Virus record (IMG/VR): IMGVR_UViG_3300042691_006893 | Coordinates: 1 to 32,370 of that record | DNA: 32,370 bases | Strand: one strand, 5' to 3' | Origin: a virus | Shown: one piece after another, positions 6,467-13,296 of the stretch | Position numbering within the stretch: position 1 is the first letter of the stretch | How the letters are laid out: each line of letters begins with the position of its first letter | Notes under the pieces: generated by a model | The model's database searches: none | The model's input: the letters and a program-made list of their open reading frames with translations, nothing else | What the model was told of the DNA's origin: nothing | Made by a program: the position numbers and the translations under genes

Positions 6467-7217
6467 TCCAAACTTAATGCAGGCAGAAAGGTGCTATATT
6501 ACTGATTATGCAGGAAAAAAAATAAGTGAGATAGAACATATTGAAATTGAAAAATACTGCCGGGAATTAGTTATAAAAGCGTTTTTAGACATAGGACAAG
6601 CAAAAGTAGATAATACGATTATTAAATTAATGACTGGTGGTTTAATTAATGAAATACTTCCATATAAAAATATAATTAGTCCGTCTGGCGTAAAAACTGC
6701 TATTGAAAAAGGAGTACGAAAGGAATACGGCGAATATTTCGGTATAAACGCAGTTTCATTTAATCAATTTCTTAAAGGTTATATGAATTCAACTGAAAGG
6801 CAGGAAGCTATTTTAAAACAAAAACAACACGAAAAAAAGATTATTGAAGAACGCCAAAATGCACTTAATATGGATACTGGAAAAGAATTTACGTTGTATT
6901 GTTACGATAAGTTTAAAGAAGAAAATTCAATTTATGACCCTGCTAATATTGCTTACGACTGGCTAAAAAAGAATAATTTAATTCCATTAATTACAAAAGA
7001 ATTAAAAGAAAGCATAAAAACAGAAGCCGAAACAAGATATATAAGTTCCAGAATGAATGGCGCAGACGGAGTTCCTGCAAGTAAATATATGATGGAACGA
7101 CTGGCAGGAAAAACAAAAAAAACTAATAAAGAGGAAGAAATATTGAGTTTATGCAAGAATATTCATTTAAAGCTAATATTTAACCACATTACAAAAGAAC
7201 AAATAGAAAAAATATAA
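6423..7217 (+). CDS. hypothetical replication-region protein (264 aa)
   Basis: Overlaps the preceding gene by 44 bases; a second in-frame ATG at 6477 (MQAERCYITDYAGKK) may be the true start since the family-like part begins there. Predominantly helical, with a long charged helix (RQEAILKQKQHEKKIIEERQN) near the middle. No Walker or zinc motif was seen. Genes at this position in related phages follow replication-initiation genes, so a helicase-loader-like or primosome role is possible but unproven. Its stop codon (TAA 7215-7217) overlaps the left edge of the palindrome at 7216. Confidence 0.5.
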   Translation: MQTNHALEKSSVNFSPNLMQAERCYITDYAGKKISEIEHIEIEKYCRELVIKAFLDIGQAKVDNTIIKLMTGGLINEILPYKNIISPSGVKTAIEKGVRKEYGEYFGINAVSFNQFLKGYMNSTERQEAILKQKQHEKKIIEERQNALNMDTGKEFTLYCYDKFKEENSIYDPANIAYDWLKKNNLIPLITKELKESIKTEAETRYISSRMNGADGVPASKYMMERLAGKTKKTNKEEEILSLCKNIHLKLIFNHITKEQIEKI

Positions 7218-7338
7218 CGCCTACGGCTTGGCGAAGTGGGGGAATTATACCCACAAAAGCCGATTAGAATTACTAATGTTCAATAACAGATAAAAGATGA
7301 TAGAAAGCAGTCAGCCCCCATTTTGCCAAACCGATGTT
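7216..7338. repeat. long imperfect palindrome, attC-like folded site
   Basis: Left arm CGGCTTGGCGAAGTGGGGG (7224-7242) pairs with right arm CCCCCATTTTGCCAAACCG (7315-7333): 19 positions, one mismatch and two G-T wobbles, around a 72-base centre. The ends carry AAC (7216-7218) and GTT (7336-7338), the trinucleotides invariant in integron attC sites; the flanks are not perfect RYYYAAC/GTTRRRY. An alternative hairpin, CGGCTT (7224-7229)/AAGCCG (7257-7262) enclosing GTGGG/CCCAC, uses the same left arm. The right arm lies within the 5' end of the methyltransferase gene. Size resembles large attC sites. I believe similar units occur in chromosomal intergenic DNA of Bacteroidota, from memory only. 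Confidence 0.7.
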
Positions 7339-8049
7339 AGCGGAAGGCATGGGTTAATTCACGGAAACGCAATGGATTTAATTTGCGATTTAGATGACCA
7401 TAGTATTGACTTAACAATTTTAGACCCTGATTATCAGGATTGGGATAAACTTTGTAAAGAAGGTTTAATTTGTCAAGCTGTAAGGGTTACAAAACTAACT
7501 GGAAATATTATTTGCTTTACAAAGCAACCATTTGATTATGAATTAAGAAACGAAGTAAATCACATTTTTAGGCGTGAAATTATTTGGAGCTTTTCAAATG
7601 GTGGTGCTTGGGTAAGTAAGCGGATGCCATTGGTATCGTTCCAAAAAATATTCTGGCTTACATTAAGCAAAGATTTTTATGTTGATGTAAGGACTGGATT
7701 AGATTACAATGAAGGCACAAAATCAATGAAGCGAAGTAGTAAGGTATTTGGAGACTATAAGGCAGAAGGAAGGCAATTTGATAAATCAGATGAAGGAACA
7801 TGGATAAGAGACCACTATCATTTTAATAAACCGCATAATGGCAAAATACCTGCAAAACCAAAAGACTTGATGCAGATACTTATTAAATGCTTTTGCCCTG
7901 AAAGTGGTGTTGTTTTAGATCCATTTTTTGGAAGTGGAATAGTTGGAGAAGTTTGTCAAGAATTGAATAGGGATTTTATAGCATACGAAATTGACGAACA
8001 AAGAGTAAAAATGTTCAATGATAAGCAGGGTGCTAATGCTTTCCGCTAA
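7297..8049 (+). CDS. DNA (adenine-N6 or cytosine-N4) methyltransferase
   Basis: Order of motifs is that of the beta class: catalytic motif IV first (ILDPDYQDW, residues 41-49; DPDY replaces the common DPPY), and the SAM-binding motif last (VVLDPFFGSG, 205-214, followed by YEID near 230). Such enzymes transfer methyl groups to exocyclic amino groups of DNA bases; in phages they protect DNA from restriction or mark it before packaging. The first ~18 residues (SSQPPFCQTDVSGRHG) are a translation of the palindrome arm and are probably not family sequence. Start ATG 7297 is the only ATG before the domain. The stop codon lies in the right 15-bp inverted repeat. Neighbouring ParB gene fits known phage pairings. 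Confidence 0.85.
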   Translation: MIESSQPPFCQTDVSGRHGLIHGNAMDLICDLDDHSIDLTILDPDYQDWDKLCKEGLICQAVRVTKLTGNIICFTKQPFDYELRNEVNHIFRREIIWSFSNGGAWVSKRMPLVSFQKIFWLTLSKDFYVDVRTGLDYNEGTKSMKRSSKVFGDYKAEGRQFDKSDEGTWIRDHYHFNKPHNGKIPAKPKDLMQILIKCFCPESGVVLDPFFGSGIVGEVCQELNRDFIAYEIDEQRVKMFNDKQGANAFR

Positions 8050-8050
8050 C
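7336..8050 (+). mobile_element. candidate integron-type gene cassette carrying a DNA methyltransferase
   Basis: GTTAGCGGAAGGCAT (7336-7350) and ATGCTTTCCGCTAAC (8036-8050) are inverted repeats identical at 14 of 15 positions. In integron cassettes the start (GTTRRRY) is complementary to the cassette's own inverse core (RYYYAAC) at its end, which is the arrangement seen here. The segment also looks richer in G+C than neighbours. No attC stem is obvious after 8050, and no integron integrase is in the window, so the element may have been truncated or fixed in the phage. Transposon-like terminal repeats are an alternative, but no transposase or target-site duplication was seen. Confidence 0.5.
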
Positions 8051-8105
8051 TTGCTTATAGAAGCCATAAACTCACCCCAATACAACGAAATAAATAAAAA
8101 ATAAA

Positions 8106-8339
8106 ATGACGCCAAAAGAAAAAGCGGAAGAATTAATTAATAGGTTTATACCACATACAAGGGTATTTCACGAAGTTTTAGGTTGGGAAGATTATATTGA
8201 CTCTGCTAAACAGTGTTCAATAATAGCAGTAAACGAAGTATTAGCAGACGCAAGTAAAAAGGTTAGTCATATTGATAGAAACGGGTTATCTGATTATGAA
8301 TACTGGTGGGAAGTAAAAAAAGAATTAGATAAGCTATAA
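8106..8339 (+). CDS. conserved small phage protein (77 aa)
   Basis: Begins MTPKEKAEELINRF, then helical KQCSIIAVNEVLADAS and an aromatic YEYWWEVKKELDKL end. This pattern (MTPKEKAxEL...A...C...VxEI...YWxxVKxEI) is common in small proteins of Bacteroidota phages, but no function is known to me. First gene after the cassette, followed by an own promoter for the next unit. Confidence 0.65.
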   Translation: MTPKEKAEELINRFIPHTRVFHEVLGWEDYIDSAKQCSIIAVNEVLADASKKVSHIDRNGLSDYEYWWEVKKELDKL

Positions 8340-8362
8340 AAAAATATTAATAAAAAAAATAT

Positions 8363-8370
8363 TATATTTG
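8363..8370 (+). promoter_or_regulatory. Bacteroidota-type promoter (-7 TATATTTG)
   Basis: TAnnTTTG match 15 bases before the ATG at 8386, in a very A+T-rich stretch (AAATATT just upstream, as at the early promoters, but not the whole 17-mer). Probably starts the ParB-FkbM-oxygenase-terminase transcript; the spacing leaves a very short leader. Confidence 0.6.
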
Positions 8371-8385
8371 TAAAAAATAAACCTT

Positions 8386-8970
8386 ATGAATATCAAGAAA
8401 ATTAAAATAACCGAAATTAAGTTAAACCCAAATAACCCAAGATTAATAAAAGGAGATAATTTTAATAAATTAGTTAATTCAATAAAAGAATTTCCTAAAA
8501 TGTTAGAAATAAGACCTATTGTAGTAAATGACGATATGATTGTTCTTGGTGGAAATATGCGTTTAAAAGCGTGTAAGGAAGCAGGGTTAAAAGAAGTTCC
8601 AGTAATTAAAGCAAGCGAATTAAGCGAAGAAGAACAAAGGCGTTTTATAATTGCAGACAATGTAGGTTATGGAGAGTGGGATTGGGAAATGCTTGCAAAC
8701 GAGTGGGAAAACGAACAATTGACCGAATGGGGTTTAGACGTATGGCAACCGCCTGCAGAAGTAGATTATTCTATATTAGACGATGAAAATGCAGACCTTA
8801 ATAGCCAATTAGAAGATATGGCAAGCGGAGTTAAAAAAGCAATACAGATCGAATTTGAAGCAGAACATTATGAACAAGCATATGAACTTGTTAAATTCTG
8901 GCGTGAACGTGAAGCATATGTTGGTGGTATGATAATGGAATATTTAAAAGCCGAAAAAGAAAAGATATGA
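8386..8970 (+). CDS. ParB/sulfiredoxin-like N-terminal domain protein
   Basis: The N-terminal 90 residues follow the ParB-like pattern: KITEIKLNPNNPR, then VNSIKEF, ...IVVNDDMIVLGGNMRLKACKEAGLKEVPV with GGNMR at 55-59 standing for the GxxR box, and EEEQRRFIIADN. Such stand-alone phage ParB-like proteins are common beside DNA methyltransferases and terminases; the fold binds nucleotides and can have nuclease activity. The C-terminal half is acidic and helical (AEHYEQAYELVKFWRERE). It overlaps the FkbM gene by four bases (ATGA), so the genes are co-translated. Confidence 0.85.
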   Translation: MNIKKIKITEIKLNPNNPRLIKGDNFNKLVNSIKEFPKMLEIRPIVVNDDMIVLGGNMRLKACKEAGLKEVPVIKASELSEEEQRRFIIADNVGYGEWDWEMLANEWENEQLTEWGLDVWQPPAEVDYSILDDENADLNSQLEDMASGVKKAIQIEFEAEHYEQAYELVKFWREREAYVGGMIMEYLKAEKEKI

Positions 8971-9659
8971 AGATTAAAACGATAAAAGGAATAAAATTCT
9001 ATTACCGTGAAAACACAAGCGATTTAAAAACATTTGAAGAAGTTATTGATCGAGACGTTTATAGAAAAAAAGGAATGACAATACAAAATGGTGAAACGTG
9101 GATTGATTGCGGTGGGAATGTAGGTGCTTTTACTTTATTGGCTTGTTCTTTGGGTGCAAATGTAATAGTATATGAGCCAGACCCTAATAACTGCAGAATG
9201 ATTGAAAAAAATTTACAATTAAATAATTTTAAAGCAGAAATAATTTGCGCAGGATTAGTTCATAATGAAGTAAAAAAAGCAAATTTATACGTAGGAAATA
9301 ATGGTAACGTCTGGAGAAATTCAATGTATAAAAATTGGAACGGAAAAGGTTTGAAAGTTGATTGCGTAAATTTTGACGAAGTAACAAAAGATGGATATTG
9401 TGTTAAAATGGATATAGAGGGCGCAGAAATGCCAATATTAGAAAACACAAAAAGAAAGTTTAAAAAGTTAGTGTTTGAATGGAGTTTTGATATAGACCCA
9501 AGTTTACCAAGATTTTGGAATATTATAGATAAATTAAATAAAAATTATAAATTAGCTTCAATAGGAAATACTGCTAAATATCAAAGTAGAGATTATGACG
9601 TATGGCAAAAATCTTGGTTTCCTGCCTGCACAAATGTATTCTGTTATGAAAAGAATTGA
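8967..9659 (+). CDS. FkbM-family SAM-dependent methyltransferase
   Basis: Rossmann fold motif TWIDCGGNVGAFT (44-56), VYEPDP (68-73) as the acidic SAM-binding loop, and MDIEGAE (148-154), the diagnostic motif of the FkbM family. The family mainly O-methylates sugars and polyketides. In a phage it could modify a sugar on DNA, virion or cell surface. Overlaps the previous gene by ATGA and the oxygenase gene by 14 bases, so it is part of one unit placed directly before packaging genes. Residues C-terminal to the motif (QKSWFPACTNVFCYEKN) complete the domain, so the gene looks intact. Confidence 0.85.
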   Translation: MKIKTIKGIKFYYRENTSDLKTFEEVIDRDVYRKKGMTIQNGETWIDCGGNVGAFTLLACSLGANVIVYEPDPNNCRMIEKNLQLNNFKAEIICAGLVHNEVKKANLYVGNNGNVWRNSMYKNWNGKGLKVDCVNFDEVTKDGYCVKMDIEGAEMPILENTKRKFKKLVFEWSFDIDPSLPRFWNIIDKLNKNYKLASIGNTAKYQSRDYDVWQKSWFPACTNVFCYEKN

Positions 9660-10428
9660 TTTAAAAAAAGTTGAACATAATATTAAGATAGGTGACGTTT
9701 GTGGAATAATTGAGCCAAACGTAACAGAAGATAGTATTTTTTATGATAATGGAGAAGCAATAGGTTTTTACATAAAAAACATATATAACTATTCTGAAAA
9801 ATTAGGCAAACTGGCAGATTTAGCAAATGTAGAATTAAGGAGTAAAAATGTTCCTAAAAGCGAAATGAAAAGATCGAGCGGTTTGCATAATACTGATAAA
9901 GAGGTTTTGCAGTATTCAACTATAATTGGTAGTGTTCCGCCAAAACCACATATGAGAAGACCTTATCCAACAATATCAAGCGTACATCAAGTAAAATCAG
10001 CACAAACATTTATAAAAGCTATGTTATTGTTATGTAAGGAAAGCGAACAATTAATTAATCAAATAACACCGCATATTTACGAAAGACAAAAACAGATAAT
10101 TGAAACAAACATACCTAAAAAGTGGAGGTTTGGGGATTTATTTACAAGTTCAATTAGCAATTATAATATTTCAGCACCATTTCATAGAGATGCAGGAAAT
10201 TTAGAACATTGCGTAAATGTAATAATCGCAAAAAAGCAAAATGCAACTGGCGGAAACACAACTGTGCCAGATTATAATGCAACTGTAGATAGCAGTGATA
10301 ATTCAATGTTAGTTTACCCTGCTTGGAGAAATGTTCACGGAGTTACGCCAATAATACCAACTGCCAAAGACGGTTATAGAAATTCACTTGTTTTTTACCC
10401 GTTAAAAGCATTTAAAGGTTTAAAATAA
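9646..10428 (+). CDS. 2-oxoglutarate/Fe(II)-dependent oxygenase-like protein
   Basis: Start set at ATG 9646 rather than 9595, because the first 17 codons of the longer form lie inside the FkbM gene. The C-terminal domain shows the iron facial triad H180-x-D182 (APFHRDAGN) and H231 (RNVHGVTP), with R245 (GYRNSL) to bind the oxoglutarate carboxylate; the spacing of 49 and 14 residues fits the family. GGNTTVPDY (202-210) matches the loop region of phage TET/JBP-type and related oxygenases. Position beside methyltransferase, ParB and terminase suggests oxidation of a methylated base before packaging, but an amino-acid or sugar substrate is not excluded. Confidence 0.65.
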   Translation: MKRIDLKKVEHNIKIGDVCGIIEPNVTEDSIFYDNGEAIGFYIKNIYNYSEKLGKLADLANVELRSKNVPKSEMKRSSGLHNTDKEVLQYSTIIGSVPPKPHMRRPYPTISSVHQVKSAQTFIKAMLLLCKESEQLINQITPHIYERQKQIIETNIPKKWRFGDLFTSSISNYNISAPFHRDAGNLEHCVNVIIAKKQNATGGNTTVPDYNATVDSSDNSMLVYPAWRNVHGVTPIIPTAKDGYRNSLVFYPLKAFKGLK

Positions 10429-10446
10429 CAGAAACAAAGCAGAAAT

Positions 10447-10800
10447 ATGCCATTTAAAAAGGGAGAAACGCCAAAAGGCGCAAAAGTATTCAAAAAAGGT
10501 CAGTCTGGTAACGTAAATGGAAGACCGCCAAAGCTACCGCATTTAGATAAATTATTAGACGAAGTATTGGGCGAAGAAAAAGACGGGGTTACCGCTGCAA
10601 AAGCAATTTTAGCAGCATTAAGAGCAAAGGCGGCAAAAGGAGACGTAAGAGCAGCCGAAATACTTTTAGATAGAGCATACGGAAAAGCAAAGCAACACAT
10701 CGACCATACTTCAAACGGAAAAGATATTGATACTGGTATTAAAACTATTATAATTGAAGACGCAAAATCAACTACGGATAGAAGTCAATCCAGTTTATAA
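10447..10800 (+). CDS. DUF5681-like putative terminase small subunit
   Basis: Basic N-terminus with KKGETPKGAKVFKKGQSGNVNGRPPK; the GQSGNxxGRPK motif marks DUF5681 proteins, which stand directly before terminase large subunits. The helical rest (HLDKLLDEVLGEEKDGVTAAKAILAALRAKAAKGDVRAAEILLDRAYGK) resembles a DNA-recognition small subunit. It overlaps the large subunit by 47 bases. Role inferred: recognition of phage DNA for packaging. Confidence 0.8.
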   Translation: MPFKKGETPKGAKVFKKGQSGNVNGRPPKLPHLDKLLDEVLGEEKDGVTAAKAILAALRAKAAKGDVRAAEILLDRAYGKAKQHIDHTSNGKDIDTGIKTIIIEDAKSTTDRSQSSL

Positions 10801-12037
10801 ACCATTATTAAATGACCGAACAGAAATATTATTGCTTTACGGCGGGTCGGGATCAGGCAAGTCGTATTTTGCGCACCAAAAGGTTTTATTAAGAATATTG
10901 ACCGAAAAAGGTCACAAAATACTTGCTTTGCGTAAAGTAGATAAAACGCTAAAAGAAAGTATTTATCCTTTATTCAGATCGTTAATTTATGACTGGCAAT
11001 TAGAACACGAATTTGAGTTTAATAAAACCGAAAAAAACATACTTCATTTGCCAACCGGGAATGAAATAGTCTGCAGGGGTTTAGACGAGCCAGAAAAGAT
11101 AAAATCTATTCACGGAATTACTTCCATACTCTACGATGAATTAACAGAATTCACGTTTGAGGACTTTACGCAAACAATGCTACGTGTTAGGGGCGAAAAG
11201 AATAACTACGTTCAATTTATCGGCTGCTTCAATCCAATTAGCGAGTATCACTGGCTAAAAAGGAATATTATTGATAATATAGACGAATTAAACGCAGGCG
11301 GAACAAAATATAAATACGTTCATACTACATATAAAGACAATTTATTTTTAACTGAAAGAGACGTTAAAACAATAACAGACTTACAATTAACTAATAAATT
11401 ATACTACGATATTTATGCGTTGGGTATTTGGGGAGTAGAAGATAAGTCTGGAAAATTCTGTTTTGCTTTTGACGAAGAAAGACATTCCAAACATTGCGAA
11501 TACAATCCAAATGAATATCTTTACTTATCTTTTGACTTTAACAAAAATCCAATAACTTGTGCAGCAATTCAGCATTATAATGAAACGATTTATGTTCCTT
11601 ATGTTTTCAAGCTGCATAACAGTAATATTTATTCTTTGTGCGATGCTATACTGGCTAAATATCCAAATGCTATTTATAGCGTTACGGGTGACGCGACTGG
11701 TAAAAGCAGTTCGGCAATGGTTCAAGACAATCTAAATTATTATAAGGTAATTAAAAGTAAGTTAAACCTTTCTACTTCTCAATTATTCGTACCAACAATA
11801 AACCCACCTATTACTGAAAATAAGGTACTTGTAAACGCTTTATTAGAAAATTACAGTATAAAGATTGACCCGGTTAATTCAGCGTCTTTAATCTACGATA
11901 TGAAGTTTGTAGAAGTAGACGAAGACAATAAAATTGTAAAAGACCGCTCAACCGAAAGCAGAAAAGCAGACGTTTTGGACTGCTTCCGATATTATTGCAA
12001 CCAGTGGCACAAAAATTTTCTTAAATTTCAGAAATAG
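10754..12037 (+). CDS. terL: terminase large subunit
   Basis: ATPase domain: Walker A GGSGSGKS (30-37), Walker B ILYDE (125-129), with FIGCFNP (155-161) as a coupling segment. Nuclease domain: LSFDFNKNP with D261, TGDATGKS with D313, and ADVLDCFRYY with D406/D409, the three acidic positions of the RNase H-like fold. It pumps DNA into the prohead and cuts it. Start is TTG 10754, in the end of the small-subunit gene; the alternative would remove the KPLLNDRTEI strand before Walker A, which is conserved in this family. Length 427 is typical of PBSX/Terminase_3-like enzymes. Confidence 0.95.
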   Translation: MKTQNQLRIEVNPVYKPLLNDRTEILLLYGGSGSGKSYFAHQKVLLRILTEKGHKILALRKVDKTLKESIYPLFRSLIYDWQLEHEFEFNKTEKNILHLPTGNEIVCRGLDEPEKIKSIHGITSILYDELTEFTFEDFTQTMLRVRGEKNNYVQFIGCFNPISEYHWLKRNIIDNIDELNAGGTKYKYVHTTYKDNLFLTERDVKTITDLQLTNKLYYDIYALGIWGVEDKSGKFCFAFDEERHSKHCEYNPNEYLYLSFDFNKNPITCAAIQHYNETIYVPYVFKLHNSNIYSLCDAILAKYPNAIYSVTGDATGKSSSAMVQDNLNYYKVIKSKLNLSTSQLFVPTINPPITENKVLVNALLENYSIKIDPVNSASLIYDMKFVEVDEDNKIVKDRSTESRKADVLDCFRYYCNQWHKNFLKFQK

Positions 12038-12052
12038 TATTACATTTGTCTT

Positions 12053-12379
12053 ATGTTTCATTTGTTTTGGATTGAAGTTATACTGACTTTGTTGTTAAAT
12101 TCCTTATTTATTTGGGGTTTGTATGCAGCAAGTCAGTATAGCTTTGATATAAACGGAAATATTACAGATAAAGAAATTTTATGGAAGTTAAAGTATTATG
12201 CCGAAAAATTACCTTTATTTATTGGAAAGCCTTTAATACTTTGCCCGATCTGTATGAGTTCGGTTTACGGAACGATATTATATTTATTTAGTTATAATTA
12301 TAGTGAATATATGTATTTACCGCTTTACATTATTTGTCTGGCAGGTTTACAATACTTAATTTTCAGAATAATTGAATGA
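12053..12379 (+). CDS. small membrane protein with CPICMSS motif
   Basis: Three hydrophobic segments are visible: IEVILTLLLNSLFIWGLYA, ILCPICMSSVYGTILYLF and YLPLYIICLAGLQYLIF. The motif CPICMSSVYG in the second segment resembles DUF1360-like small membrane proteins of Bacteroidota phages and some bacteria. Start ATG 12053 follows an exact TACATTTG (12041-12048), which would make a leaderless message; chance is likely. Holin function is conceivable but there is no endolysin nearby to support it. Overlaps the next gene by ATGA. Confidence 0.65.
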   Translation: MFHLFWIEVILTLLLNSLFIWGLYAASQYSFDINGNITDKEILWKLKYYAEKLPLFIGKPLILCPICMSSVYGTILYLFSYNYSEYMYLPLYIICLAGLQYLIFRIIE

Positions 12380-12600
12380 AAGATATTTTAGTAAAAAACG
12401 GGTTTTATAAATACAAGTCTTGTAATTGTGGCGGTATGTATAACGAAAGTTGGAGACATATGCACAACCCGAATATCAAATTAAAAATCTGGCCGAATAA
12501 CGATAAATACGAAATAGGCGGAAAGATAGTTTTAGCGAATAATTTTTATACTGAATTTAATGCTTTTCTGGAAAAAAATAAAATCAAAATTACTGGGTAA
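12376..12600 (+). CDS. hypothetical protein (74 aa), Cys-containing
   Basis: Soluble protein with CNCGG near residue 17, then RHMHNPNIKLKIWPNNDKYEIGGK. The Cys/His/Cys pattern may bind metal, but there is only one close Cys pair. Sits between the membrane protein and the tail-chaperone gene and overlaps the latter by 41 bases. Possibly a tail-assembly accessory protein; no family recognised. Confidence 0.5.
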   Translation: MKDILVKNGFYKYKSCNCGGMYNESWRHMHNPNIKLKIWPNNDKYEIGGKIVLANNFYTEFNAFLEKNKIKITG

Positions 12601-13201
12601 GCCATATTTTCAGCTAAAAACAGAACATAAAATTGTTCCTGCTTTTATTTGTGATGGCGTTCAATATTATCAGTTTGAAGACATATTTGCTTTAGCTTCT
12701 GGCAGAGCATTCGTGGCAAATGCGTTTTATAACGAACTTTCAATGCGATGTTCACGTGAATATTTATTAGCGCATACAACCGCAGTAGATAATATTCTGA
12801 ACGATAAAAAGAATATTAAAATAACCGAATTAGCCCGCTTAAATATGTTCTTAAAAGAAAGATTAGAACTAATTGTAGAGGGCGAAATAATAATGAAACT
12901 GGCGTCAGTTGTGTTCTTTGACGAAAACGAAAAGCCATACGAATATAATTACAAATACAACTTAAAAAAGATAGCCAAGTGGAAAGAAAATAAATTAGAC
13001 GCTTTTTTTTTATCGCAGCAGCTAAAGAATTACAATCCCTTTTCCAGTATGTCAGAGGAAGATTTTCAAGCATATACGACAATAGGGGAGAAAGTGACAG
13101 ACAAACAAATATCAGTTCTTTCATCGCTACTATTAGACGAACAGAAGAAAACAGATTTCTACAGAATATTAGACTTGCAAAGGCAAGTAACATCGGCATA
13201 G
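12560..13201 (+). CDS. putative tail assembly chaperone (G-like product)
   Basis: Gene located directly before the tape measure, as tail chaperones are. The 213-residue 0-frame product has a beta-rich N-terminus (KPYFQLKTEHKIVPAFICDG) and a mainly helical rest (ELARLNMFLKERLELIVEGEIIMK). Near residue 150 the frame passes T-TTT-TTA at 13006-13012, a strong -1 slippery site; continuing in the -1 frame leads to an open extension up to 13296. That is the scheme of lambda G/GT and equivalents. No catalytic motif. The chaperone function is inferred from position and the shift site, not sequence similarity. Confidence 0.6.
   Translation: MLFWKKIKSKLLGKPYFQLKTEHKIVPAFICDGVQYYQFEDIFALASGRAFVANAFYNELSMRCSREYLLAHTTAVDNILNDKKNIKITELARLNMFLKERLELIVEGEIIMKLASVVFFDENEKPYEYNYKYNLKKIAKWKENKLDAFFLSQQLKNYNPFSSMSEEDFQAYTTIGEKVTDKQISVLSSLLLDEQKKTDFYRILDLQRQVTSA
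13006..13012 (+). promoter_or_regulatory. candidate -1 ribosomal slippery heptamer (T TTT TTA)
   Basis: In the 0 frame the codons are TTT (13007-13009) and TTA (13010-13012), preceded by T: X XXY YYZ, the same class as the retroviral U UUU UUA. It lies in a run of nine T (13003-13011). A slip of one base back places ribosomes into an open frame. Downstream hairpin is not obvious. Confidence 0.55.
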
Positions 13202-13296
13202 ACGACATAAATAAATTGTCTGTTTATGAATACAATCTTTTATTAGAAGACTACATAAGTAGTTTGCCGAAAACCGATACAGATGGCATTAGATAA
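13012..13296 (+). CDS. -1 frame extension of the tail chaperone (T-like part)
   Basis: The -1 frame is open from 12994, immediately upstream of the slippery site, to a stop at 13294-13296, 14 bases into the tape-measure gene. Past the 0-frame stop at 13199-13201 the extension reads IDDINKLSVYEYNLLLEDYIS, with amphipathic helical character and natural codon use, filling a space that otherwise would be an 81-base gap. A slip would give a fusion of about 245 residues (151 + 94). It would be dual coding with the 0 frame for ~190 bases, which is longer than in lambda. Alternative: independent translation, but no good start is seen. Confidence 0.55.
   Translation: MAAAKELQSLFQYVRGRFSSIYDNRGESDRQTNISSFIATIRRTEENRFLQNIRLAKASNIGIDDINKLSVYEYNLLLEDYISSLPKTDTDGIR

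Noticed and set aside
7336-8050. Transposon (IS-like) explanation of the 15-bp inverted repeats
   Set aside because: No transposase and no target duplication adjacent to the repeats; the attC-like palindrome fits the cassette model better.
8334-8660. 108-codon minus-strand frame opposite the ParB-like gene
   Set aside because: The sense strand gives a clear ParB-like domain; the antisense product is only a hydrophobic mirror without start signals.
9595-9645. Upstream ATG for the oxygenase gene
   Set aside because: The added residues are only the FkbM gene in another frame; ATG 9646 gives the common short overlap.
12041-12048. TACATTTG matching the promoter -7 consensus before the membrane protein gene
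   Set aside because: It is only 4 bases from the ATG, would need a leaderless message, and occurs within a dense operon; not listed as a promoter.
12816-13208. 130-codon minus-strand open frame opposite the tail chaperone gene
   Set aside because: It lies wholly under a supported + strand gene, has no promoter box or leader on its strand, and its composition is that of a mirror of A-rich coding sequence.
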